This document shows positions 34,365 to 43,177 of a stretch of 64,000 nucleotides of DNA, in pieces (the stretch's first letter is position 1; every line of letters starts with the position of its first letter). The notes beneath the pieces are model-generated. The model was not told where the DNA came from. It ran no database searches and worked only from the letters and a program-made list of their open reading frames with translations. The stretch spans positions 1-64,000 of the forward strand of contig CANQVA010000005.1 in the NCBI GenBank assembly GCA_947627175.1, given 5' to 3'. This DNA is from an uncultured Ruminococcus sp. GTDB taxonomy: Bacteria; Bacillota; Clostridia; Oscillospirales; Ruminococcaceae. Both the position numbers and the translations under genes were made by a program.

Positions 34365-34964
34365 ATAAAACTGAATTACAATAAAGCGAGTTTTTATTCG
34401 TCATATGGTGAGTTTTCACAGATTCCGCCGTCCGAAAAAATAGAAATTGCTTTTGCAGGTCATTCAAATGTCGGAAAGTCAACACTTATAAATAAAGTTT
34501 TCAACAGAAAAAATCTTGCAAGGGTTAGTTCCGTTCCGGGAAAAACTGCTACTATCAATTTTTATCAGCTTGAAAACATATATTTTGTTGACTTGCCCGG
34601 TTATGGATATGCAAAAGTTTCAAAATCTGAAAAAGAACGCTGGTCACGTCTTATTGAAGGATATTTCAATGCAGACCGTGATATACGTCTTGTGTTTATG
34701 CTTATTGATATACGTCACGCACCGACAAAAGATGATGTCAACATGGTCAACTATCTGATTGACATAGAAATGCCTTTCGTCGTTGTTCTTACAAAGGCGG
34801 ACAAACTCAATAAGTCTGAACGTGAAAAACGCATGGAGGCTTTTAAAAATGAAATTCCGTGTTTCAGTGATATTCATTCAATAATTTTTTCATCTCAGAC
34901 TTTTGAGGGCGTTGAGGAAATCAGACAGATTGTAGAGGATATTGCAGATGATGACAAAGAATAA
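34365..34964 (+). CDS. engB: Ribosome-biogenesis GTP-binding protein EngB/YsxC, non-AUG start
   Basis: A roughly 199-residue essential GTPase for 50S ribosome assembly. The G1 motif is AGHSNVGKST near residue 35, then the switch I threonine in PGKTATINF, G3 DLPGYGYAK and G4 TKADKL. No ATG, GTG or TTG can supply the N-terminal domain. After AAGGAGG the frame reads ATT ATA AAA CTG AAT TAC, so translation must begin at ATA 34365 (spacing 7) or ATT 34362 (spacing 4). The first plain start in frame would remove the P-loop. Either a rare AUA/AUU start or a recent G-to-A change of ATG explains it. Confidence 0.88.
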   Translation: MKLNYNKASFYSSYGEFSQIPPSEKIEIAFAGHSNVGKSTLINKVFNRKNLARVSSVPGKTATINFYQLENIYFVDLPGYGYAKVSKSEKERWSRLIEGYFNADRDIRLVFMLIDIRHAPTKDDVNMVNYLIDIEMPFVVVLTKADKLNKSEREKRMEAFKNEIPCFSDIHSIIFSSQTFEGVEEIRQIVEDIADDDKE

Positions 34965-34985
34965 TAAAAGAAAGGTTGTTTAAAA

Positions 34986-36284
34986 ATGTTTGTATCAGAA
35001 AATCTTAATGTAAATGAAAAAGGACATCTTACTATAGGCAATGCAGACACAGTTGAACTCGCTGAACAATATGGCACTCCGCTATATGTTATGGACGAAC
35101 AGACAGTAAGAAATGCCTGCCGACGTTTTAAAAACAGTATAGATAAATATTATGGCGGTCAAGGTCTTGTATGTTATGCAAGTAAGGCTTTTTCCTGCCT
35201 CGAAATGTGCCGTATAGTTGCAAGTGAGGGGCTTGGTCTTGACGCTGTTTCAATAGGTGAACTCTATACCGCCGTAAAAGCAGGTTTCGACGTTTCAAAA
35301 ATCGGTTTTCACGGCAATAACAAGACAGATGAAGAACTTGAATTTGCTGTTGACCACCAAATAGGTCATATTATCGTTGACAATATATCCGAACTTCTTA
35401 AACTTGAGGAAATCGCAAAATCAAAAAACGCAAAACCTGACATAATGTTCCGCATAAAACCCGGTATTGATGCACACACCCACGACTTTATAAAAACAGG
35501 TCAGATTGACAGTAAATTTGGATTTGCTCTTGAAACAGGTGAGGCTTTTGAAGCTGTAAAACAGGCAATAGCTTGTGAAAATGTAAATCTTATGGGACTT
35601 CACTGTCATATCGGTTCACAGATTTTTGACATTGACCCGTTTGAAGAAGCCGCTAAAGTTATGATTAACTTTATAGCAAAAATCAAAAATGAACTCAATT
35701 ATGAAATCAAAGGACTTAACCTCGGTGGCGGTTTCGGTATAAAGTACCTTAATGAACACGACCCTGCTCCGTTTGAAATGTATATGGAAAGAGTTTCAGA
35801 AGTCGTAAAAAATCTATGTTCAGAACTTTCAGTGAATCAGCCTTACATATTTATTGAACCGGGACGTTCAATTGCCGCACCCGCCGGAATTACTCTCTAT
35901 ACAGTAGGTGCAAGAAAAGAAATCCCCGATATTCGTACTTATGTATCTGTTGACGGCGGTATGGCTGATAGTCCGAGATATATTCTCTATAAATCAGAAT
36001 ATGAGGCAATTGTTGCAAATAAGGCAAATGAAGAACGTACTGAAAAAGTTACTATTGCCGGGAAATGCTGTGAAAGCGGTGACTTAATAGGCGAAAATAT
36101 GCCGTTACAACACGCCGAATCGGGCGACATTATCGCAGTATGTGCAACAGGTGCTTACAACTATTCAATGTCGTCCAACTATAACAGACTTCAGAAACCT
36201 GCTGTTATTTTTGTTAATAATGGTGAGTCAAGAATTGCTGTTAAGCGTGAAACTCTTGATGACATTATAAGAAATGATATATAA
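34986..36284 (+). CDS. lysA: Diaminopimelate decarboxylase
   Basis: A 432-residue PLP enzyme making lysine from meso-diaminopimelate. It has the PLP-lysine region LVCYASKAFSC near residue 65, GLHCHIGSQIFD, the glycine-rich phosphate loop GLNLGGGFGIKY, EPGRSIAAPAG and the active-site cysteine in KCCESGDLIGEN. Length is normal. The start at 34986 follows GAAAGG, 21 bp after engB, so it is probably the last gene of the lon-engB-lysA unit. Confidence 0.96.
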   Translation: MFVSENLNVNEKGHLTIGNADTVELAEQYGTPLYVMDEQTVRNACRRFKNSIDKYYGGQGLVCYASKAFSCLEMCRIVASEGLGLDAVSIGELYTAVKAGFDVSKIGFHGNNKTDEELEFAVDHQIGHIIVDNISELLKLEEIAKSKNAKPDIMFRIKPGIDAHTHDFIKTGQIDSKFGFALETGEAFEAVKQAIACENVNLMGLHCHIGSQIFDIDPFEEAAKVMINFIAKIKNELNYEIKGLNLGGGFGIKYLNEHDPAPFEMYMERVSEVVKNLCSELSVNQPYIFIEPGRSIAAPAGITLYTVGARKEIPDIRTYVSVDGGMADSPRYILYKSEYEAIVANKANEERTEKVTIAGKCCESGDLIGENMPLQHAESGDIIAVCATGAYNYSMSSNYNRLQKPAVIFVNNGESRIAVKRETLDDIIRNDI

Positions 36285-36321
36285 AATCTGAATTTAACAT
36301 AAATTTTATAATAAAAAGTTC

Positions 36322-36350
36322 TTGACATTTCAGAAAAAATGTGATATAGT
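36322..36350 (+). promoter_or_regulatory. Promoter directly upstream of a short hairpin terminator
   Basis: TTGACA (36322-36327), 17 bp, TATAGT (36345-36350). A terminator hairpin begins only about 10 bases beyond the expected start, so any product would be a tiny RNA of about 40 nt. Confidence 0.55.
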
Positions 36351-36366
36351 ATTTTATGTAAAACAA

Positions 36367-36397
36367 AGAGGTTGCTTTTATGTGACCTCTTTTTTTA
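36367..36397 (+). terminator. Terminator before aconitase
   Basis: Stem AGAGGT/ACCTCT, twelve-base loop, then seven T. It probably ends the lysA transcript as well as the tiny transcript from the promoter at 36322. Confidence 0.8.
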
Positions 36398-36416
36398 TTT
36401 TTAGTTTGTTTAAATC

Positions 36417-36445
36417 TTGACAAAGTATATGATTTGTTGTAAAAT
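36417..36445 (+). promoter_or_regulatory. Promoter of aconitase
   Basis: TTGACA (36417-36422), 17 bp, TAAAAT (36440-36445), 31 bp before the start codon. The GATTTGTTGTAAAA overlapping the -10 resembles half of a Rex site, but the other half is missing. Confidence 0.7.
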
Positions 36446-36476
36446 AAAATCAGTATATTGAAAGGAATGATAAAAA

Positions 36477-38414
36477 ATGGGTTTAACTCTAACTGAAAAA
36501 ATACTTAAAGCTCACCTTGTCGACGGTGAATATGTTAAGGGTCAGGAAATCGGAATAAAAATCGACCAGACCCTCACACAGGACGCTACAGGAACTATGG
36601 CTTATCTTGAATTTGAGGCTATTGGTGTACCACGTGTAAAAACAGAGCGTTCAGTTGCATATATTGACCACAATACACTCCAGAACGGCTTTGAAAATGC
36701 TGATGACCACAGATTTATTGGCAGTGTTGCTAAAAAGCATGGTATATATTTCTCACGTCCCGGAAACGGTATATGTCATCAGGTTCACCTTGAAAGATTC
36801 GGTATTCCCGGAAAAACTCTTATAGGTTCAGACAGCCACACCCCAACAGGCGGCGGTATCGGCATGATTGCTATCGGAGCAGGCGGTCTTGACGTTGCTG
36901 TTGCAATGGGCGGAGGTGCTTATTATATTACTTGCCCGAAAGTAGTAAAAGTTGAACTTACGGGAAAACTTCGTCCGTGGGTTTCCGCTAAGGACGTTAT
37001 ACTTGAAGTTCTTAAAAGACTTTCTGTCAAGGGCGGTGTAGGAAAAGTTATTGAATATTGCGGTGAGGGCGTTAAAACTCTCTCTGTTCCCGAACGTGCT
37101 ACCATTACAAATATGGGTGCGGAACTCGGTGCAACTACTTCTATTTTCCCGTCAGACGAAATAACAAAACAATTCTTGAAAGCACAGTGCCGTGAAGATG
37201 TATGGACTCCACTTTCAGCCGATGAAGATGCAGTTTACGATGAAGAACTCACAATTAACCTCAGTGAACTTGTTCCGCTTGCCGCTTGTCCGCATTCTCC
37301 CGACAATGTAAAGAGTGTTGAAGAAATCGGCAAACTTAAAGTTGACCAGGTTTGCATTGGTTCATGTACAAATTCTTCACTTCTTGATATGCTCAAAGTT
37401 GCATATATATTAAAGGGTAAAACAGTTAATCCCGATGTATCACTTTCAATTGCTCCGGGTTCAAAGCAGGTTCTCAATATGCTTGCACAGAATGGTGCAT
37501 TATCAGACCTCATTGAAGCAGGTGCAAGAATCCTTGAAAGTGCTTGCGGCCCTTGTATTGGTATGGGACAATCTCCAAATTCAAAGGGTATTTCTCTCCG
37601 TACTTTCAACAGAAACTTTGAAGGACGCTCCGGAACAAAAGACGGTCAGATTTATCTTGTATCTCCTGAAATGGCTGTTGTTTCCGCTCTTACAGGCTAT
37701 CTTACAGACCCCCGTGAACTCGGCGATATGCCTGAATTTAAACTCCCCGAAATCTTCACAATTAACGACAATATGGTTGTTCCGCCTGCTCCTGTTGAAG
37801 AAATGGACAGCGTTGAAATTCTCAGAGGGCCAAATATAAAGCCTTATCCTGAAACTTCACCACTGCTTGAAACTATTGACGCAAATGTTTCACTCAAAGT
37901 CGGCGACAATATCACAACAGACCACATTATGCCTGCGGGTGCTAAAATACTCCCTCTCCGTTCAAATATTCCGAAAATTTCACAGCACTGTTTCGCCGTA
38001 TGTGATGAAAGTTTCCCCGAAAGAGCGAAATCTCTCGGAAAGAGTATCATTGTAGGCGGTTCAAATTACGGTCAAGGCTCATCACGTGAACACGCTGCAC
38101 TTGCTCCGCTTTATCTCGGTGTAAAGGCTGTACTTGTAAAATCGTTTGCACGTATTCACAGAGCTAATCTTATAAATGCAGGTATTCTTCCGCTTACTTT
38201 TGTTAATGAATCAGATTATGATAACATCAATCAGGGCGATGAACTCATTCTTGCTGATGTTCGCAAGGCAGTTGAAGAAGGTAAGTCTGAACTTACTGTT
38301 ATAAATAAGACTAACGGAAAAGAAATTCCTGTACTTTGTGAACTTTCGGGACGTACTAAGGACATTATGCTTGCAGGCGGACTTCTCGACTACACAAGAG
38401 AATCAATGAAGTAA
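36477..38414 (+). CDS. acnA: Aconitate hydratase
   Basis: A 645-residue [4Fe-4S] hydratase isomerising citrate and isocitrate. The three cluster cysteines are in CIGSCTNSS and CGPCIGMG. Active-site pieces DSHTPTGGGIGM, TDHIMPAG, YGQGSSREHAALAP and FARIHRANLINAG are all visible. At 645 residues it is of the shorter mitochondrial-like aconitase group rather than the 890-residue IRP type, so an RNA-regulatory role is unlikely. With isocitrate dehydrogenase nearby it makes 2-oxoglutarate for glutamate synthesis. Confidence 0.95.
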   Translation: MGLTLTEKILKAHLVDGEYVKGQEIGIKIDQTLTQDATGTMAYLEFEAIGVPRVKTERSVAYIDHNTLQNGFENADDHRFIGSVAKKHGIYFSRPGNGICHQVHLERFGIPGKTLIGSDSHTPTGGGIGMIAIGAGGLDVAVAMGGGAYYITCPKVVKVELTGKLRPWVSAKDVILEVLKRLSVKGGVGKVIEYCGEGVKTLSVPERATITNMGAELGATTSIFPSDEITKQFLKAQCREDVWTPLSADEDAVYDEELTINLSELVPLAACPHSPDNVKSVEEIGKLKVDQVCIGSCTNSSLLDMLKVAYILKGKTVNPDVSLSIAPGSKQVLNMLAQNGALSDLIEAGARILESACGPCIGMGQSPNSKGISLRTFNRNFEGRSGTKDGQIYLVSPEMAVVSALTGYLTDPRELGDMPEFKLPEIFTINDNMVVPPAPVEEMDSVEILRGPNIKPYPETSPLLETIDANVSLKVGDNITTDHIMPAGAKILPLRSNIPKISQHCFAVCDESFPERAKSLGKSIIVGGSNYGQGSSREHAALAPLYLGVKAVLVKSFARIHRANLINAGILPLTFVNESDYDNINQGDELILADVRKAVEEGKSELTVINKTNGKEIPVLCELSGRTKDIMLAGGLLDYTRESMK

Positions 38415-39100
38415 TGAAAATAAAGTCTGAAAATGACAGAATTTTCAAAAACGGTAATTTCAATATGGTTTCGGAAACTGTTTTTTCAGTTTCCGAAATC
38501 CCTGAAATAAAACGGGAAAAATATTTCTCTGTTGCAGAAAATACAGTGAAAGAAACTACTATACAGGCAATTCTTTCACGTGCCGGACGTGGAAATATTA
38601 CTGCTCTGAATTTCGCTAATGCAATGTATGCAGGCGGTGCTTATGTACTCGGCGGAAATGCTCAGGAAGAAAGCCTTTGCCGTGCGTCAATGCTTTACTA
38701 TACTATAAGAAATCAGAAAGACTATTACCGCAGAAACAGACTTCACATTCTGCCTGATTATACTGATACTATGATTTATTCGGAAAATGTTCCGATTATC
38801 CGCAATGACTTCGGCGAACTACTCGAAAAAACCGTTTTATGCAACTTCATAACTTCTCCTGCGGTAAACAGAACATTTGCAAAGTTTATATTCTCACAAA
38901 AGAAAATAAATAATATTATGTATTCAAGAATCGAAAAAATTATCATGCTTTCACTTGAAAAAAAGACTGATATTTTAATACTCGGTGCTTTCGGGTGTGG
39001 TATGTTCGGAAACAGACGTGAAACAATTTTACCAATGTTTGAAGAAATTATAAACAAATATGTTTCCGACAGCATTGAAGTTATTTTCGCTATACCGTAA
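38414..39100 (+). CDS. TIGR02452-type macrodomain protein (microbial poly(ADP-ribose) glycohydrolase-like)
   Basis: A 228-residue macrodomain-fold protein. The core segment NFANAMYAGGAYVLGGNAQE with the following E fits the bacterial PARG signature, a GG(G/A) loop followed seven residues later by QEE. A later YTDTMIYSENVPIIRND and LGAFGCGMFGN also fit. Members remove ADP-ribose polymers or related modifications. Its start overlaps the aconitase stop (TAATG), so it is translationally coupled to a TCA enzyme, an unusual partner. Together with the NADAR gene at 23 kb, the window holds two enzymes that appear able to reverse ADP-ribosylation. Confidence 0.82.
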   Translation: MKIKSENDRIFKNGNFNMVSETVFSVSEIPEIKREKYFSVAENTVKETTIQAILSRAGRGNITALNFANAMYAGGAYVLGGNAQEESLCRASMLYYTIRNQKDYYRRNRLHILPDYTDTMIYSENVPIIRNDFGELLEKTVLCNFITSPAVNRTFAKFIFSQKKINNIMYSRIEKIIMLSLEKKTDILILGAFGCGMFGNRRETILPMFEEIINKYVSDSIEVIFAIP

Positions 39101-39121
39101 AAAATGGGACAGGGGATTTTT

Positions 39122-39598
39122 ATGAATAAAAACGAATTTAAAGACGATATTAAAAACGCTCTTCAAGACCTGAAAGACGATTACAAAACATATGAATATA
39201 AATGTAATGAAAATCTTCAGGAATTACAGAATGATAAAACAAATAATCTGAAAAAATATTTTTCAAAAAGTGAACTTGAAAAAATGGGCATTTCAAATAA
39301 TTTCAATACAGCAAACGATGAAACAACTTTCCGATATGCAGTATTTAAATTATTTTTTCCGCATATTGCCGGGGCTGTTATTGGTTGTGCAATTGGGAGA
39401 ATGTTTAAATTAGGACTTATAGGCTATGTTATTATGGGTGTTATATTTGCTTTTCTTGTCGGTGTACACAAAAGCACCTACGACGACCAAATAACATTGA
39501 AATATGCGGTGATTAAAAATATCGTTCTTATAACTATTGAAATCATATTTATTCTGCTGATTTTTGGAATTGGCGGTATAATATATATGATGGGATAA
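39122..39598 (+). CDS. Hypothetical membrane protein
   Basis: A 158-residue protein. The N-terminal 85 residues are charged and helical with coiled-coil character (NEFKDDIKNALQDLKDDYKTYEYK...). After that come three hydrophobic segments, AGAVIGCAIG, LIGYVIMGVIFAFLVGV and IVLITIEIIFILLIFGIGGIIYMM. I do not recognise the family. I start it at 39122 with AGGGGA upstream rather than 39104. It lies between the PARG-like gene and traX in an apparent operon. Confidence 0.6.
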   Translation: MNKNEFKDDIKNALQDLKDDYKTYEYKCNENLQELQNDKTNNLKKYFSKSELEKMGISNNFNTANDETTFRYAVFKLFFPHIAGAVIGCAIGRMFKLGLIGYVIMGVIFAFLVGVHKSTYDDQITLKYAVIKNIVLITIEIIFILLIFGIGGIIYMMG

Positions 39599-39623
39599 AA
39601 ATTACATATGAGGAGATGATATT

Positions 39624-40349
39624 ATACAGACTAAAAAATTCGGATTATCAGGCACAGATGTTAAATATATTGCTATTATCGCAATGTTCATAGACCATGT
39701 TGCAGGTACTTTTATTCCGTACGGTACACTTCTTTATAGTTTTATGCGGTTCATAGGCAGAACGACTGCTCCTGTAATGTGTTTCTTTATTTCGGAAGGC
39801 TACCATCATACAAGGAATCTGAAAAAATATTTTCAGCGAATGGCAATTTTTGCGTTTATATCGCATTTTGCCTTTGTATACCACTCAAAAGGGACTTTTG
39901 CATTTATAGGCAAATCAAGTATGATTACAACACTTTTGCTCAGTCTTACGGCAGTCTATATTATAAATTCCGAAAAAATTGATAAGGCATACAAACTCCC
40001 TGCGATACTTTTCATCACCCTGATTGCTAAAAGATGTGACTGGGGAAGCGAAGCTGTTATATATACTCTTGCCTTTGAACTCGCAAGGGAAAGCCGTAAA
40101 AAGCAGATAATTGCATATATAGGAGCAATTTCAGTTTTTAAGGTAATACCGTTTATTTGGGTGATAATCAAAGATATATCATATTTCCAAATAAATTGGC
40201 TGCAACTTGGCGTAATTCTTCCCATACCTCTTATTATGCTGTATAATGGTGAAAGAGGCGGAGGAAAATATACAAAATGGTTTTTCTACATATTCTATCC
40301 TGCACATCTTGTTCTGCTTACATGGCTGTATAACAGATATTTTGTATAG
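39624..40349 (+). CDS. traX: TraX-family membrane protein, non-AUG start
   Basis: A multi-pass membrane protein of the TraX family (about 241 residues), named after the F-pilin acetylase; the chromosomal Firmicutes members have unknown substrates. It has about seven hydrophobic segments. The conserved N-terminus reads KKFGLSGTDVKYIAIIAMFIDH, and the first usable ATG (39684) lies inside this and would remove part of the first helix. The frame is open back to AGGAGATGAT followed by ATT ATA CAG ACT AAA. The start is therefore ATA 39624 (spacing 8) or ATT 39621 (spacing 5), as in engB. Confidence 0.75.
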   Translation: MQTKKFGLSGTDVKYIAIIAMFIDHVAGTFIPYGTLLYSFMRFIGRTTAPVMCFFISEGYHHTRNLKKYFQRMAIFAFISHFAFVYHSKGTFAFIGKSSMITTLLLSLTAVYIINSEKIDKAYKLPAILFITLIAKRCDWGSEAVIYTLAFELARESRKKQIIAYIGAISVFKVIPFIWVIIKDISYFQINWLQLGVILPIPLIMLYNGERGGGKYTKWFFYIFYPAHLVLLTWLYNRYFV

Positions 40350-40404
40350 ATTTAACTATTAGTAGAAAAGCAGATAGTTTAATATTTTATGGAGGTAAAA
40401 AACA

Positions 40405-41616
40405 ATGGCAAAAATTATTATGAAAACTCCGCTCGTCGAAATGGACGGCGACGAAATGACAAGAATACTCTGGAAGTGGATTAAGGAAACACTCCTTGAA
40501 CCATATGTAGAACTTAATACAGAGTATTATGACCTCGGTCTTGAACACAGAGAACTTACAAAAGATAAGGTTACTATGGATTCCGCTGAAGCTACTAAGA
40601 AATATGGCGTTGCTGTAAAGTGTGCAACTATTACCCCGAATGCAGCAAGAATGCCTGAATATAATCTTACTCAGATGTGGAAATCTCCTAACGGTACAAT
40701 CCGTGCCGCTCTTGACGGTACTGTTTTCCGCACTCCTATCATAGTAAAGGGCATTGAGCCGTATATTCCTACATGGACAAAGCCTATTACAATTGCACGT
40801 CACGCTTACGGCGATGTTTACAAGAATACTGAAATGCGTGTAAACAAGGGAAGTAAAGCTGAACTTGTTGTCACTGACGAAAACGGAAACGAAACACGTG
40901 AACTTATTCACGACTTTTCAAAAAGTGACGGCATTATTCAGGGACTTCATAACATTGATGACAGTATTGCAAGTTTTGCAAGAACTTGTCTTAACTACGG
41001 TCTTGACCTGAAACAGGACGTATGGTTTGCAACAAAGGATACAATTTCTAAAAAATATGACCATAGATTCAAGGATATTTTCCAAGAAATTTACGATAAT
41101 GAATATAAGGAAAAATATGAATCAGCAGGAATTGAATATTTCTATACTCTCATTGACGACGCTGTTGCAAGAGTTATCCGTTCAAACGGCGGTTATATAT
41201 GGGCTTGCAAAAACTATGACGGTGATGTTATGTCCGATATGGTTTCAACAGCTTATGGCAGTCTTGCAATGATGACTTCTGTTCTTGTTTCTCCCGACGG
41301 TATCTATGAATATGAAGCTGCACACGGTACAGTTCAGCGTCACTATTACAAATATCTCAAAGGTGAAGAAACATCAACAAATTCTGTTGCTACTATTTTC
41401 GCATGGAGTGGTGCTTTAAGAAAAAGAGGAGAACTCGACGGTACTCTCGAACTTTGTGAATTTGCCGATAAACTTGAAAAAGCTACTATTCAGACTATTG
41501 AAGACGGCGTTATGACAGGCGACCTTTATCTAATCTCAAAACTTGAAAACAAGAAAAAAGTTGATTCAAAAACTTTCCTTGACGAAATCAAAATAAGACT
41601 TGATAAATTGATGTAA
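40405..41616 (+). CDS. icd: NADP-dependent isocitrate dehydrogenase
   Basis: A 403-residue homodimeric isocitrate dehydrogenase of the eukaryotic-like subfamily. It begins with [17 protein letters not shown], has TITPNAARM and the substrate serine region [38 protein letters not shown] with the metal aspartates, and [23 protein letters not shown]. The AAHGT-Q-RHYY pattern is that of the NADP-specific group. It oxidises isocitrate to 2-oxoglutarate, supplying NADPH and glutamate precursor. It lies 35 bp upstream of rex. Confidence 0.95.
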   Translation: MAKIIMKTPLVEMDGDEMTRILWKWIKETLLEPYVELNTEYYDLGLEHRELTKDKVTMDSAEATKKYGVAVKCATITPNAARMPEYNLTQMWKSPNGTIRAALDGTVFRTPIIVKGIEPYIPTWTKPITIARHAYGDVYKNTEMRVNKGSKAELVVTDENGNETRELIHDFSKSDGIIQGLHNIDDSIASFARTCLNYGLDLKQDVWFATKDTISKKYDHRFKDIFQEIYDNEYKEKYESAGIEYFYTLIDDAVARVIRSNGGYIWACKNYDGDVMSDMVSTAYGSLAMMTSVLVSPDGIYEYEAAHGTVQRHYYKYLKGEETSTNSVATIFAWSGALRKRGELDGTLELCEFADKLEKATIQTIEDGVMTGDLYLISKLENKKKVDSKTFLDEIKIRLDKLM

Positions 41617-41650
41617 TTCGGATTTATCCGTATATGAAAGGCATGATAAA

Positions 41651-42310
41651 ATGTCAAAAAATGCAATATCGAACTCAGTTATACGAAGGCTTCCACGCTA
41701 TTACAGATTTTTAGGCGAACTTGAAGAAAACGGCTATGTCCGTATTTCTTCAAGGGAACTTTCCGAAAAAATGGGATTTACCGCTTCTCAGATACGACAG
41801 GATTTTAATTGTTTCGGTGAATTTGGTCAGCAGGGATACGGTTACAACGTCAGTGAACTCCGCCGTCAGATAGGGCTTATTCTCGGTCTTGACAGAAAAA
41901 CACCCATTATTCTTATGGGTGCGGGAAATCTCGGAAAAGCTATTGCAACTCATATTGATTTTAATAACAGGGGATTTGAACTTATAGGAGCATTTGACAT
42001 AAATTCCGATATAATAGGCAGACAGATAGGTAAAATTATTGTTATGCATATTTCAGAACTTGAATATTTCTGCAAAAAAAATAAACCGACTGCCGCTATT
42101 CTTTGCATACCGCAGGAAGCTGCCGAAAAAGAAACAGACAGACTTATAAGTTGCGGTATCCGTGCTTTCTGGAATTTCACTCACTATGATTTGCGTATAA
42201 AATACAGCGATGTTGTCGTTGAAAATGTACATCTCGGCGACAGTCTTACAACTCTTTCATATTCTTTAAACTCACTTGAGCAGGAGGAAAAACAAAATGA
42301 AGATTCTTAA
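41651..42310 (+). CDS. rex: Redox-sensing transcriptional repressor Rex
   Basis: A 219-residue repressor that binds DNA when NAD+ is high and releases it when NADH rises. The N-terminal winged helix shows ISSRELSEKMGFTASQIRQDFNCFGEFGQQGYGYNV. The Rossmann NADH domain shows LMGAGNLGKAIATHI and a C-terminal domain-swapped helix follows. The gene is between icd and an alpha/beta hydrolase and about 1 kb upstream of the fumarase-Hdr-fumarate reductase operon, whose promoter region carries a Rex-like palindrome. Confidence 0.95.
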   Translation: MSKNAISNSVIRRLPRYYRFLGELEENGYVRISSRELSEKMGFTASQIRQDFNCFGEFGQQGYGYNVSELRRQIGLILGLDRKTPIILMGAGNLGKAIATHIDFNNRGFELIGAFDINSDIIGRQIGKIIVMHISELEYFCKKNKPTAAILCIPQEAAEKETDRLISCGIRAFWNFTHYDLRIKYSDVVVENVHLGDSLTTLSYSLNSLEQEEKQNEDS

Positions 42311-42806
42311 TATTCATGGATATAAAGGTAGTTCGGAAAACAGTGCCTGCTCTGCGTTGAAAAATCTCGGCTTTGAAGTTATTTCACCTGAAATAAATTA
42401 TGATTCGCTTGCTCCTGAAAAGGTTTATGAAAATCTTTGCAGTATTATTTCAGAAAACGAAATAAGCATGATTTGCGGGACAAGTCTGGGAGGATTTTAC
42501 GGCACAGTTCTTTCAGCAGAACTTGATATGCCTATTATTCTTGTAAATCCCTGCCTTATGCCGTTTGTGTACCTGCCACGACTTGGATTTACAGGTGATA
42601 TTATGCCTTATATTAAAATGTTCGGAAAAATTTCAAATCTCAAAAAACATAATATAAGTGCCATTATCGGCGGACAAGACGAAATTATTGACTCTCACGA
42701 CTTTACAAAAAATCTTCTTGAAAACAGCCGTTTCCGCATTATTCCAAACGGTAAACATTCAGGTGCGACTTTACAGCTTGAATCATATTTCAGGGAAATT
42801 TTATAA
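42297..42806 (+). CDS. YqiA/YcfP-type alpha/beta-fold esterase
   Basis: A 169-residue small alpha/beta hydrolase. It starts MKILNIHGYKGSSENS, has the nucleophile elbow GTSLGGFYG near residue 65, VNPCLMP, an acid in GGQDEIID and the histidine in GKHSGA. This set matches the YqiA/YcfP esterase family, whose physiological substrate is unknown. I start at 42297 with AGGAGG inside the end of rex, giving a short overlap and likely translational coupling. Confidence 0.8.
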   Translation: MKILNIHGYKGSSENSACSALKNLGFEVISPEINYDSLAPEKVYENLCSIISENEISMICGTSLGGFYGTVLSAELDMPIILVNPCLMPFVYLPRLGFTGDIMPYIKMFGKISNLKKHNISAIIGGQDEIIDSHDFTKNLLENSRFRIIPNGKHSGATLQLESYFREIL

Positions 42807-43100
42807 AAAATTTAATGTAATTTGCAGTGAATGTGAAATAATTGTCAATCAATTGTACGCATTATATATTTATCTGAATTTAAATATGCATTTTTTATAT
42901 ATCATCATATGCACATTATATGTTACTTATTAGCATATTTATCTTATTATTACAAGACTAATCTGTGAAATTTATTATAATCATGTATGTTGTAGTGCTT
43001 TATATTTCAGTAAACCATACGCAACAAAACAATTTTTTTATGTATACTGATATTCATATGACATATAGCCTTGTGTATGTCATATGATGTTCAGAATCCA

Positions 43101-43118
43101 TTGTTAATATTATATCAA
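43101..43118. promoter_or_regulatory. Candidate Rex operator
   Basis: TTGTTAATATTATATCAA fits the clostridial Rex palindrome (TTGTTAA, four bases, TTAACAA). The left half is perfect and five of seven bases in the right half match. It lies 30 bp upstream of the -35 of the fumarase operon promoter, with rex itself nearby. Confidence 0.55.
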
Positions 43119-43148
43119 TATCTGAATATCAATATTCTTAAACTACAT

Positions 43149-43177
43149 TTGAATTTATTCCGACTTACTGTTATACT
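43149..43177 (+). promoter_or_regulatory. Promoter of the fumarase-Hdr-fumarate reductase operon
   Basis: TTGAAT (43149-43154), 17 bp, TATACT (43172-43177), about 90 bp before the fumarase start codon. I saw no clear terminator between fumarase and the end of the flavoprotein gene at 53431. Confidence 0.65.

Noticed and set aside
43055-43086. Terminator
   Set aside because: Strong stem but no U-tract on either strand; more likely an operator or RNA element.
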